A stretch of 64,000 nucleotides of DNA from Acidimicrobiia bacterium UBA5794 (GTDB lineage Bacteria > Actinomycetota > Acidimicrobiia > Spongiisociales > UBA5794), in assembly GCA_002418265.1 (NCBI GenBank), contig DIDS01000009.1:1-64000 (forward strand), written 5' to 3'. The notes below the pieces were generated by a model that was given only the letters and a program-made list of their open reading frames with translations, was not told where the DNA came from and searched no databases. Shown in pieces: positions 23,699 to 32,526 of the stretch; the stretch's first letter is position 1; each line of letters opens with the position of its first letter. The position numbers were made by a program, and so were the translations under genes.

Positions 23699-25750
23699 CT
23701 AATTCCACAGTGCTCCGAGGACGTCGCCAACCGGATCGGCACCGTCAGGGAGACCCGGCACGACTTCGTCGTCGGGTGGTGTGCCATGGGCGGACGGCAC
23801 GAAGGTCTCCATCGCCGGGTCGAGGAACCGACTCGGGAGTGCATAGGAATGAGCACCGTTGGATCCGTACCGGTGGTGGTAGAATCGTTGGGGCACCGTC
23901 ACCGCAAGGTGGTCCTTGGCCCGTGTGACCGCCACATACAGCAGCCGTCGCTCCTCCTCGACACCACCGGGCTCCGACAGCGCCATGTCCGAAGGGATGT
24001 TCCCGTCGGCGGCATGGATCACGGTCACCGAGCGCCACTCACCGCCCTTGGCCGAGTGGATCGTCGACAGGATGAGATAGTCGTCGTCAAGGTGGGGAGC
24101 ATCGGCAAGGTCGCTGGTGCTGTTGGGTGGATCGAGGGTGATCTCAGCGAGGAATCGGCTCCGGGATGAGTAGTCCGCAGCGAGGGACGCCAGGTGGTCG
24201 ACGTCACCAAGCCGGGCTGCAGCGTCGTCATAGGAGCGATCAAACACGACTTCACAGAAGTCCTTGAGCCGGTCGATCTGGACGGACGGCGCGGGTTCGC
24301 TACCACGGGTTCCGGAAGCGTCGGACAGGACATCACGCAACAGGCCGAGTACCTCTCGGGTCTCGTTGGCCACAGGGAGGTCGTACCGCAAAAACGCCTC
24401 GAACATGTCGATGTCCGCGGCACCGGCCACTTCGGCGAGGTGATCCATGATCTTGATCGATGTTGCCGGACCGACGCCGGGCAGCATCAACAACACCCTG
24501 CTCCACGCAAGCCCATCCTTGGGGTTGTCAAGGATGCGGAGAAGCGACATCAGGTCCTTTACGTGGGCCGCCTCCAGGAACTTGAGTCCACCGAATTTCA
24601 CGAACGGGATGTTGCGACGGGCAAGCTCGATCTCAAGTCCTCCGCTGTGGTGCCCGGTGCGAAACAACACCGCCTGGTCCCGCAGATCGATGCCGTGTTC
24701 TCGAAGTGCAAGCACACGATCACACACCCAATCTGCTTGGGCGGCCTCATCGAAACAAGTGACCAAGTCCGGTGTCGGGCCGTTCGGCTTTTCGGTCCAC
24801 AGAACCTTGTCGAACGCCGTGTCGGATGCCGCAATCACAGCGTTACATGAGGCAAGGATCTGGGGAGTCGATCGGTAGTTGCGTTCCAACGTCACGACCG
24901 TGCAATCGTCGTAGCGGGTCGGGAATGAAAGGATGTTCTCGACTTCGGCAGCACGAAACGAATAGATCGATTGGGCATCGTCACCAACGACCGTGAGATT
25001 CCCACCCGAGCCGCACAGTGACATGAGAAGGTCTGCCTGGGATTGGTTCGTGTCCTGGTACTCGTCAACGAGCACGTGATCGAACAGGCCACGAACCGCA
25101 TCTCCCGACGGTGAGTCCATCAACGCCTGCCAGTACAGGATCAGATCGTCGTAGTCGATGATGTTCTGTTCTCGTTTCCGGACCGTGTATGCCTTGAACA
25201 GTGTCGCGATGTCCTCGACATGGTCGCTGCACCACGGAAACCGCGCCGTGACTGTCTCTGAAAGCCGAATCCGCGAGCTGACAACGCGTGAGTAGATCGC
25301 CGCGATCGTTTCCTTCCGCGGGAAGCGCGTCTTGGTCGTGCCAAAGCCGTGCTCGCTCCGCAAGATGCCAAAGAGTGATTCGCTGTCGGCGCGGTCCATC
25401 ACGGTGAAGCCTTCCGACAGGCCGCACGCATTCCCATAGCGACGCAGCAACCGGTTGGCCACGGAGTGAAATGTCCCTCCCCACACGTTGCCAGCGGAAC
25501 GGTCCTCAATGAGTCCACCGGCTCGACGAAGCATCTCTGATGCGGCACGCCGCGTGAACGTCAACAGCAGAATCCGATCGGGCTGCACGCCCTCATCGAT
25601 CAGCCTTGCCACCCTGGCGGCAAGCGTCCGGGTCTTGCCGGTACCTGCACCGGCGATGACCAACAGCGGCCCATCACCGTGCATGACAGCAACCCGCTGG
25701 TCAGCGTTGAGGCCTTCAAGATATGCAGGCGCTTCTAGAGTCTCGAACAT
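23699..25750 (-). CDS. UvrD/Rep-family superfamily I DNA helicase
   Basis: 683 residues. Motif I GAGTGKT at residues 34-40, the Q motif LNADQRVAVMH before it, and motif II VDEYQDTNQ near residue 229. Motif III GDDAQSIYSFR and motif IV TVVTLERNYRSTPQIL follow. Motif V/VI is near the C-terminus (LSTIHSAKGGEWRSVTVI, EERRLLYVAVTRAKDHLAV). It moves 3' to 5' on single-stranded DNA and is used in repair or replication restart. It ends 4 bp after the convergent thioesterase gene. Confidence 0.95.
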   Translation of the reverse strand: MFETLEAPAYLEGLNADQRVAVMHGDGPLLVIAGAGTGKTRTLAARVARLIDEGVQPDRILLLTFTRRAASEMLRRAGGLIEDRSAGNVWGGTFHSVANRLLRRYGNACGLSEGFTVMDRADSESLFGILRSEHGFGTTKTRFPRKETIAAIYSRVVSSRIRLSETVTARFPWCSDHVEDIATLFKAYTVRKREQNIIDYDDLILYWQALMDSPSGDAVRGLFDHVLVDEYQDTNQSQADLLMSLCGSGGNLTVVGDDAQSIYSFRAAEVENILSFPTRYDDCTVVTLERNYRSTPQILASCNAVIAASDTAFDKVLWTEKPNGPTPDLVTCFDEAAQADWVCDRVLALREHGIDLRDQAVLFRTGHHSGGLEIELARRNIPFVKFGGLKFLEAAHVKDLMSLLRILDNPKDGLAWSRVLLMLPGVGPATSIKIMDHLAEVAGAADIDMFEAFLRYDLPVANETREVLGLLRDVLSDASGTRGSEPAPSVQIDRLKDFCEVVFDRSYDDAAARLGDVDHLASLAADYSSRSRFLAEITLDPPNSTSDLADAPHLDDDYLILSTIHSAKGGEWRSVTVIHAADGNIPSDMALSEPGGVEEERRLLYVAVTRAKDHLAVTVPQRFYHHRYGSNGAHSYALPSRFLDPAMETFVPSAHGTPPDDEVVPGLPDGADPVGDVLGALWN

Positions 25751-25793
25751 ACGTTCGACCCTAACAGGGTACAGCTTTCACTCTCGGCTTTCA

Positions 25794-26015
25794 CCGTCCC
25801 CCCTTCAGGGGGGACGGCCGAGGAGCGCAGCGACGAGGCAGGGGGGCCGGGGAGCCCGCGACCACGAGAGTGCGGAGAGCTTGCTTTGTGTCGTGCTGAA
25901 AGACGGGGCTCGCAGGCTCGCACGCCCCCCTAATCCGACTCCGTCGGATTTGTCCCCCCTGAAGGGAGGACAGGTTTGGTCGCAGGCTCGCACGGCCCCC
26001 TGAAGGGGGGACAGT
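25794..26015. repeat. Intergenic cluster of the palindromic repeat family
   Basis: Three or more elements in 220 bp: a 10-bp perfect hairpin CCGTCCCCCC-TTCA-GGGGGGACGG (25794-25817) followed by GAGGAGCGCAGCGACGAGG; the 70-bp unit 25905-25974 that matches the two units inside the DivIVA-like gene; and a shortened copy from about 25978 without the CCGACTCCG core. It fills most of the gap between the helicase and PFOR genes. Confidence 0.75.
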
Positions 26016-26019
26016 GCGG

Positions 26020-29000
26020 TTACAGCGCGGGGACCACGAGGGCGGCGTCGAATCGTTTCCGGATTTCGGTGAAGCGGTCGTCAAAGGGCACGTCGTCTTC
26101 ATCAAAGGAAGCAAGAGCGACCTTTTGCGCCTCGTAGTCGACGTTGGTGATCCCTGCATTCGATTGGAGCATCCGCCATGCCTTACGGCGCTCGACACAG
26201 AACAGAACCATTTTCCGACTGATCGACATCGGCCGCACATTCCCCTCGGCATCCTCGATCTCGATGTAGACGCCGAAGTCTGGCACGAAGGAGCGATGTG
26301 TCGGATCGAACACTCGCCGTGCCACAACGTCTCGCTGGTTCACAAGGAGCAACATGTCGTCCAAATGGGCAAGACCCTCCGTCGAGGCAACAGGTTTGAG
26401 ATGCCGACGGAATCGAGCCTCCGTCGTTGCAAAATGTGCAACGGTGTACTGGAACGTTCGGTCTGTCAACTTCGACGTGATGTGGGTCCAATCCCGGTCC
26501 CGGTTCGGGTTCCCTGAGATGTCAAGAGCTTCCTGATACGTTTCGCCGAGCTGTGGATCCAGAACAAACTGGGGCATCCCGCGAGAGTCCCGAACCAAAC
26601 CGGCCTGCTGGGTCGAGACATCGTCAGCCACACCGTGTTCGGGCTGACACGTCGTGTACGACTGAATGAATGCCGTCCCTCGGTAGTCCAAAGCATCGAG
26701 GATCGACTTGTAGAACTGGGCCGTGTTGGCCAACGACACCTGGGCGACGAAGGCCGAGCCGTGTCCTGAGATGAAGGTCTCCGCGACACCCTTCTTTTCG
26801 GTCAGCTTGCCCTGAGAAGCCTCACCGAACTGGTTCATGTCTCCCCCACCCGGCATTGGGGTCGAATCCGAGTTCTGGCCGCCGGTGTTGGAGTACACCT
26901 GCGTGTCGAGCATCAAGAGCTTCACGTTCGGACGGTTCTGGAGGACGACCTTGGACACGTTCTGGTACCCGATGTCGCCCATACCCCCGTCGCCGCCGAT
27001 CGCCCAGGCCTTGGGGAGCTCACGGATCTCGCGTTCGGTCATCGTGTTATCGGTCATGTGGGTGAGTTCGAAGTAGTCATCTTCGGAGATCCCGACGCCG
27101 AGCATCAAGGTGTCAGCAAGCCGCTCGGGGATGACCGATCGCCGCGCATGGTCTGCAATGAAGCTCTCACCCAGCAACCAGGTGATGGTCGCACCGTCCT
27201 GGAAGAGCGAGTTCATCCATGGATATGGATGCGGATTGTTCGGTGGTGTCGATCCATACACCGTGTTGCACCCTGTGTGGGCACCCATCGCCATGACCGA
27301 CATACCGTTGGGAATCGTCCCATCGATTGCCTGAAGATCGCGATGGTTGAAGGCGTCCTGGCGCATCGTCACAACGAGTGCTTCGACGATCTGCTCGTCG
27401 GTGATGTCGCCGTGGGCGGCGATACGGCTGGATGTGTCCGCAATCGTCTCTCCGCCAAGCCCGAGGATGGAATGGGCAACGAGCATCCTGAGACGATCGT
27501 AGGACTCGACATCGAGTGCGCGTACCTCACGCAGCATCTTGAGCCCGTGCTCCTCAAGGTCGAGTGCCTTGAGGTCGAGCCGGTCGGCCTTTGCGTGGTA
27601 CAGCGGGCGCATGTATGCCTCGGTGAGGGATGCAACGGCGTGGAGCACGCTCTTTTCGCCACAGCCCGCACAGGCACCGTCTCCGCTGACCAGTGCCTCG
27701 TAGTTCGACTTCACCATGAGGTGGTTCTTGAGATGGGCGGCTGCGGACTCCATCGCGTCATCGGGATCAAACCGGCCCAGGTACTTGGCGGGCGTGTCCG
27801 GGAGCATGTCGATGAAGTTGATACCCGACATGTGGTCTGCATTGATCGTTGGCGTCTCTTGTGCCATTTCGAGTGCTTCCCACGGGCATTCGAGCACGCA
27901 TTCGGCACATCCCTTGCACAGATCCGACACCATGATCGCAAACAGGCCGCCCGAGCCCGGTTCGGAGCGCTCAAGGGATCGGAACAAGTGTGGCGTCTTG
28001 GTGTACGCAAACGAGACTCGTTCGAAGAGTTCCATGAACTCATCCTTGGCAACGTCGCCGACGGTGTCGATCATCGCCACCTGCTTGCGCAGGATGTCGA
28101 CGAATGGAACGGATTCCTTGGCCTTTGCCGCTGCAAGCATCTCGACACGAATCGCAACCTCAAGGTCGGGAAGCGCCTCGACCATCTTCGCCCGCTCATC
28201 GAGATCAAGGATGTATGCACGGGCCGCGGTGCCGAGCACAACGTCGAGATCCTGGGCCACATTCGGGAGCGCCGTATCTGGGCAGGCAACGATGCAATCC
28301 ATGCATCCCGTACAGTTTTCTGCGATCCAAACCGGCACCTCGCGGCGTGCAACATACTTGCTTGCGGTCCGGCCGGTCCCCGCAGCCATCATCGAGACGG
28401 AAGACAGGGGTGTCGCCGGCTGGTGATAGCCAAGCCCCGCTTTGAATTCCTCGTTGAATGTGGATGCAAGGGTGAGTGGGATTCGTGTGACCTGGCTTAC
28501 GGGCTGTTCTGCAGCGGGAATGTCGACGGTGCAGGACCCACATGCGGTGAGCGCAGACAATCGCATCGACGAGCGGTCGGGAGCGTCGAGATCGCCGTAT
28601 GGCACGTCACGGACTTCATCAAATCCTGCCGTCATGACCGTCATGTTCGATTCGATGACGGCGTCGCCGAAGCGTCCGAACTTCTTCTTGTACTGGTTGT
28701 GGACGAGCTCGCGAAAGCGCGCATCAGATACGTCGAATTCCTCGAGGATCCCCGATACGGCGAAGAACGCCCCGAGGAACGCATTGCCTTGCATCCGTAG
28801 CTGGAGATCGGAACGGCTGGTTGCCGCGCGCGCGATGCGGAACCCGGCAAGCGTGACGATCCTGATCTTCTTGTCGATGATCTCTTGGCGGTACTTGGAA
28901 GGGATGCGTTCCCAAACCGTTTCGGGGTCCTCCTCGGATTCCCACACAAAGGTGCCGCCCTCGTTGAGGCCGACGAGCGGGTTGGTGTGCGTGAAGATCT

Positions 29001-30669
29001 TCGGATCGCAACACAGCACCACGTCGACGTGTTGGAGGTCACAGTTGGGACGAATCCGCTTGGGAGCTGCAACAAGGAAGTAGGAGGTCGGAGCGCCCTT
29101 CTTCTCCGATCCGTACTTGGGGTTCGCCGAGACGTGGATGACCTCTTCGAGACGGCCGAACTCGTCGGTCTCGGTTTGGTGCTCGAGCAGATCGTCGCCG
29201 ATGGCACCGATGACTTCCGAAAGGTTCTTCCCCGTCGTGATCATCCCCCATCCGCCGATCGAGTGGAACCGAACCGCGATGGCCCCTTCCGGGAGCAGCG
29301 ACGGGGTGCGGTCCCCACCTACGGCATAGGGATGGTCGATGCCGAGGGTGAAGTAGGTCTCCCCATCAGCAAGGGTCCGCCCATCTTGTCGTGCGCGAAG
29401 ACCCACGGCGTACTCGTAGGCACCAATGATCGCCTCTGGTCGAAAGTCCCGTGACCCAAGCCCGTAGGAACCCGACAGGATCAGCGGGGTGTCCTCTTCG
29501 GTGAGTCCCTGGATGTGGGAATCGAAACCGACGAAGCCAACCTCAAGTGCCTTGTTCAACGAGGAACGGATCTCACGTGTCAACTGGTTGTCACCCGACA
29601 TGCCATCGTCGGCACGCTCAAGGATGATGACTCTCCGTTTTCCGGCAAGTGCCTTGACGATCGCCGCCTCGGGGAAGGGTCTGAGCACGTTGATGTGAAT
29701 GGATCCGACGCTGGCATCGTCCTCGGCACGCAGATAGTCAACGGCAGCTTCGATGTTTTCGGCAGCCGAACCGAGCGAGACAAATACCGTTTCGGCGTCA
29801 TCGGTCTTGTACTCGGTCACAAATCCGTAGTGACGTCCGGTCAGTTCTTCCCATTCGGTATACGCGGCTTCAAGGAACGGGAGGACATCCTCGGAGAAGT
29901 TGTTCCTGCGAGCAAGGACGCCGTTCATGTAGTGCTCTTGGTTCTGGACAGGACCGATCAGCATGGGATTGGTGAGGTCCATCATGATGGGGACGCGGCG
30001 TCGGGTGGGGCCGAACAGGACACGCTGCGCCTCGGTCGGGGTCTCGATGATGTCGTCGTGAGCCCCGAGGTATTCACGCAACAGTTCTGCCTCGTGCTTG
30101 TAGAACGTGCGTTCAAGGTGCGACGTGAGGAACCCGTCTTGAATGTTCATGCCGGGGTTCAAGGAAAGCTCGGTGACCTTGCGCAGAATCACGGCTTGAT
30201 CCGCAGCCTGTTGCGCGTCCTTGGCAAAGAGCATGATCCATCCGGTGTCCATGGCGGAGTACACGTCGTCATGTCCGCAGTGCACGTTGAGGGCATGCTT
30301 GGTGAGTGCCCGTGCTGCGACTTCAACCACCATCGTCGAAAGCTTCCCTGGTGCGTGGTAGTACTGCTCAAGTCCATAGACGATGCCTTGACCTGAGGTG
30401 AAGTTGACGGTGCGGTGGCCGGTCATTGAGTAGGCAATCGCTCCGCCTTGGGCAGCGTGTTCACCTTCGGTCTCAATGGCGATCTTCGCGTTCCCGAACA
30501 CATCGAGAACACCCTCGGCAAAAGACCGTTGGTAGTCCTCGCCCATCTCCGTTGACGGGGTGATCGGATAGAAGACACCGGCCTGGGTGATGCGGGCTTC
30601 GGTGTGATAGGAAACGAGCTGATTACCGTTGGTCGTGATCCGAATCCCTGGGTACTTCGGCGCTTCCAT
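26020..30669 (-). CDS. nifJ: Pyruvate:ferredoxin/flavodoxin oxidoreductase, extra-long form
   Basis: 1549 residues from the ATG at 30669, which follows GAGGAGGG; a TTG seven codons earlier overlaps that site. The domains are in NifJ order: thiamine-pyrimidine domain (PITPSTEMGEDYQ near residue 40), domain II, gamma domain, two 4Fe-4S motifs (CTGCMDCIVACP near 784 and CKGCAECVLECPWEA near 918), then the C-terminal thiamine-diphosphate domain (CAGCGEKS near 998 and GDGGMGDIGYQN near 1223, NTGGQNSDSTP after it). It converts pyruvate and CoA to acetyl-CoA, CO2 and reduced ferredoxin. NifJ is usually near 1170-1200 residues, so this one has about 350 extra, spread between domains. Confidence 0.9.
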   Translation of the reverse strand: MEAPKYPGIRITTNGNQLVSYHTEARITQAGVFYPITPSTEMGEDYQRSFAEGVLDVFGNAKIAIETEGEHAAQGGAIAYSMTGHRTVNFTSGQGIVYGLEQYYHAPGKLSTMVVEVAARALTKHALNVHCGHDDVYSAMDTGWIMLFAKDAQQAADQAVILRKVTELSLNPGMNIQDGFLTSHLERTFYKHEAELLREYLGAHDDIIETPTEAQRVLFGPTRRRVPIMMDLTNPMLIGPVQNQEHYMNGVLARRNNFSEDVLPFLEAAYTEWEELTGRHYGFVTEYKTDDAETVFVSLGSAAENIEAAVDYLRAEDDASVGSIHINVLRPFPEAAIVKALAGKRRVIILERADDGMSGDNQLTREIRSSLNKALEVGFVGFDSHIQGLTEEDTPLILSGSYGLGSRDFRPEAIIGAYEYAVGLRARQDGRTLADGETYFTLGIDHPYAVGGDRTPSLLPEGAIAVRFHSIGGWGMITTGKNLSEVIGAIGDDLLEHQTETDEFGRLEEVIHVSANPKYGSEKKGAPTSYFLVAAPKRIRPNCDLQHVDVVLCCDPKIFTHTNPLVGLNEGGTFVWESEEDPETVWERIPSKYRQEIIDKKIRIVTLAGFRIARAATSRSDLQLRMQGNAFLGAFFAVSGILEEFDVSDARFRELVHNQYKKKFGRFGDAVIESNMTVMTAGFDEVRDVPYGDLDAPDRSSMRLSALTACGSCTVDIPAAEQPVSQVTRIPLTLASTFNEEFKAGLGYHQPATPLSSVSMMAAGTGRTASKYVARREVPVWIAENCTGCMDCIVACPDTALPNVAQDLDVVLGTAARAYILDLDERAKMVEALPDLEVAIRVEMLAAAKAKESVPFVDILRKQVAMIDTVGDVAKDEFMELFERVSFAYTKTPHLFRSLERSEPGSGGLFAIMVSDLCKGCAECVLECPWEALEMAQETPTINADHMSGINFIDMLPDTPAKYLGRFDPDDAMESAAAHLKNHLMVKSNYEALVSGDGACAGCGEKSVLHAVASLTEAYMRPLYHAKADRLDLKALDLEEHGLKMLREVRALDVESYDRLRMLVAHSILGLGGETIADTSSRIAAHGDITDEQIVEALVVTMRQDAFNHRDLQAIDGTIPNGMSVMAMGAHTGCNTVYGSTPPNNPHPYPWMNSLFQDGATITWLLGESFIADHARRSVIPERLADTLMLGVGISEDDYFELTHMTDNTMTEREIRELPKAWAIGGDGGMGDIGYQNVSKVVLQNRPNVKLLMLDTQVYSNTGGQNSDSTPMPGGGDMNQFGEASQGKLTEKKGVAETFISGHGSAFVAQVSLANTAQFYKSILDALDYRGTAFIQSYTTCQPEHGVADDVSTQQAGLVRDSRGMPQFVLDPQLGETYQEALDISGNPNRDRDWTHITSKLTDRTFQYTVAHFATTEARFRRHLKPVASTEGLAHLDDMLLLVNQRDVVARRVFDPTHRSFVPDFGVYIEIEDAEGNVRPMSISRKMVLFCVERRKAWRMLQSNAGITNVDYEAQKVALASFDEDDVPFDDRFTEIRKRFDAALVVPAL

Positions 30670-30771
30670 TTCGCCCTCCTCTCTCCTCAAGCACGCGCTT
30701 AAAAATTCGTGATTCTTATGCCGTGCAGCCTAGTTGGAGGAATGGTCGATGAAACCGCCATGAAGTCTTTT

Positions 30772-31764
30772 TCAGCCCGGCTCGGCAATCTTGAGATATC
30801 GAGCGATCGCTCGCCGCATTCTCAGACCCGCGTCGATGAACCACTCAATGTAGTCGCCGTGTTCATCGGCACTTTTAATGTATCCATCGCGGTATTCAGC
30901 GATACGGACCGCTCGGCGTTCTCGACCGGGATCTTCGAATACGAGGCGACGCCCGTACGCTGATTCGATCGCTCCCCGTTCCGCCATCAGGTCACGGAGC
31001 AAGTCGATGTTGGCATCACGAGAGCCGCGGTTGATGTACAGCTCGTGGCGCAGGAGCCGATTCCGAGCGAACGAGGCGTTCAACGATGCGCCCTTGATCT
31101 GAGATGTTGTCGAAAAGGAGCTTCTCGGCGCCGGGGTTCTGCCTTGCACCCAGTCGAGGCCGCGGTTGGTGACCTTGGTGAGGTATTCGGACCAGAACTC
31201 GAGATAGGCACTCGTACGAAGTTCACGGATCGCCGCATCGGGTGATGTGCCCCGCAGTTTGGGGTTTTTCTGCTGTGCATTGTCGGCAGCGAGGTCGCGT
31301 GCGATGCCCACGATCCTTGCCGCGTCCTGGGGTGACATGGCTGGCACGAGCACGCGTAGTTCGGCAAGCGCCGCCGACGGACCAAGACCCCAGGGATGCT
31401 CTGTTGAGCCACCCTCTCGACTCCGAAGCGGCAGTGCGTCGTCATTGGCACCTGCGTGGCGTGACGCGTTGTCAGGGGTGCCGTCCATACCGTCGTGATA
31501 CCTGAGGGCCCCATTGACCTGCTCAAGAAACTGGGCCTCCGATACGCCGAGCGCTGTCGTGATCGCGGCCTCAAGCCGTGGACTCGGCAGCTTCTGGCCG
31601 GTCTCGATGGCCGACAGATACGAATATGAGATCCCGGCGGACTCCGCCAGCTTCCGCCGATCGAACTGTCGTGCGTCGCGCAGGGCAATCACTGCATCAC
31701 CATAGGCAGCCAGAAATTCGGGATCGCTTCGTGGATCGTGTTGCACTCCACCACGATAGCCCAA
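30772..31764 (-). CDS. XRE-type helix-turn-helix protein fused to a DUF4268 domain
   Basis: 330 residues. TTG start at 31764 with GGAGTA six bases before. Residues about 18-75 are a Cro/C1 helix-turn-helix (RRKLAESAGISYSYLSAIET then KLPSPRLEAAITTALGVSE). Residues about 185-325 fit DUF4268 (YLEFWSEYLTKVTNRGLDWV, LRHELYINRGSRDANIDLLR, SAYGRRLVFEDPG). DUF4268 is often associated with restriction-modification or other defence genes. It lies between PFOR and an acyltransferase, without an obvious partner. A DNA-bound sensor is plausible. Confidence 0.8.
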   Translation of the reverse strand: MGYRGGVQHDPRSDPEFLAAYGDAVIALRDARQFDRRKLAESAGISYSYLSAIETGQKLPSPRLEAAITTALGVSEAQFLEQVNGALRYHDGMDGTPDNASRHAGANDDALPLRSREGGSTEHPWGLGPSAALAELRVLVPAMSPQDAARIVGIARDLAADNAQQKNPKLRGTSPDAAIRELRTSAYLEFWSEYLTKVTNRGLDWVQGRTPAPRSSFSTTSQIKGASLNASFARNRLLRHELYINRGSRDANIDLLRDLMAERGAIESAYGRRLVFEDPGRERRAVRIAEYRDGYIKSADEHGDYIEWFIDAGLRMRRAIARYLKIAEPG

Positions 31765-31870
31765 GATTACTCCAAGAGTCGTTACCCCGAGCAGAGTATT
31801 TACATCGGATTGGCGACGTCAACGTGCAGCGGACCGGACAACGAGCGTGGGAGCCGCCTGCGAAGCCGGC

Positions 31871-32431
31871 CTATTCCTCGCTAGCGAGCATCATGGGGCC
31901 ACGCTGGGAACGGTTGATACCCTGCTTGTCGGCGTAGAAGATCCGTGCGGCGTCCATCCATGCGTGCGGATCACCATCGATCTTGCGCGAGGGTCCAAAG
32001 CCTGTCGTCTTGGTCTTTGCATCAACGAACCCCATGTAGACAGGAACATCCAGGGCGTCGGCAATTCGCCAGAAGCCCGACTTCCATACCCTCGCCTTTC
32101 CACGGGTTCCCTCGGGCGTAATGACAAGCAGGACGTTGTCGTTGGCATCGAAGTACCGCGACACCGATTCCACCATGGAATGGGGTCGTGATCGATCGAC
32201 AGGAATACCCCCCCACCGACGCATCAGAAATCCCAGCGGACCCTTGAACAACGTGTCCTTTCCCAGAAACCCGACCTTGATCTTGAAGTGGCGAGCGACT
32301 GCTATGAAGATCAGAAAGTCCCAGTTGGACGTGTGGGGAGCGGCAACGATGACAGCCTTTGGAACGTCAGGTGGTGGTCCGACAAACCTCCACCCACGCA
32401 TCAACAAGTACCACCGGGCGATACGGGACAT
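31871..32431 (-). CDS. 1-acyl-glycerol-3-phosphate acyltransferase (PlsC-like)
   Basis: 186 residues. The catalytic motif is HTSNWD (a NHxxxD variant: His and Asp five residues apart) near residue 33, and the second motif is PEGTRGKARVWKSGF near residue 106. The protein lacks the N-terminal membrane helix of long PlsC members. It resembles the short glycerol acyltransferases of actinobacteria. It probably adds a fatty acid to lysophosphatidic acid or a related lipid. Confidence 0.85.
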   Translation of the reverse strand: MSRIARWYLLMRGWRFVGPPPDVPKAVIVAAPHTSNWDFLIFIAVARHFKIKVGFLGKDTLFKGPLGFLMRRWGGIPVDRSRPHSMVESVSRYFDANDNVLLVITPEGTRGKARVWKSGFWRIADALDVPVYMGFVDAKTKTTGFGPSRKIDGDPHAWMDAARIFYADKQGINRSQRGPMMLASEE

Positions 32432-32465
32432 GGTCCGAACGCTAATGCTTCCGAAGCTCTCAGCT

Positions 32466-32493
32466 TTCTGACTTCTGAATTCTGACTTCTGCC
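32466..32493. repeat. Heptamer tandem repeat, four units
   Basis: TTCTGAC, TTCTGAA, TTCTGAC, TTCTGCC in a row between the acyltransferase and the class V aminotransferase gene. It is the same motif as in the DivIVA-like gene and, reversed, at 23115. Confidence 0.7.
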
Positions 32494-32526
32494 ATCGTTA
32501 TCTTTCTTGCAACGACGGGAGCATCC

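Noticed and set aside
27058..28800. A 580-codon open frame antisense to the PFOR gene
   Set aside because: It lies completely opposite the conserved PFOR coding sequence, whose motifs are clear. High GC produces long antisense frames. No family signal in the translation.
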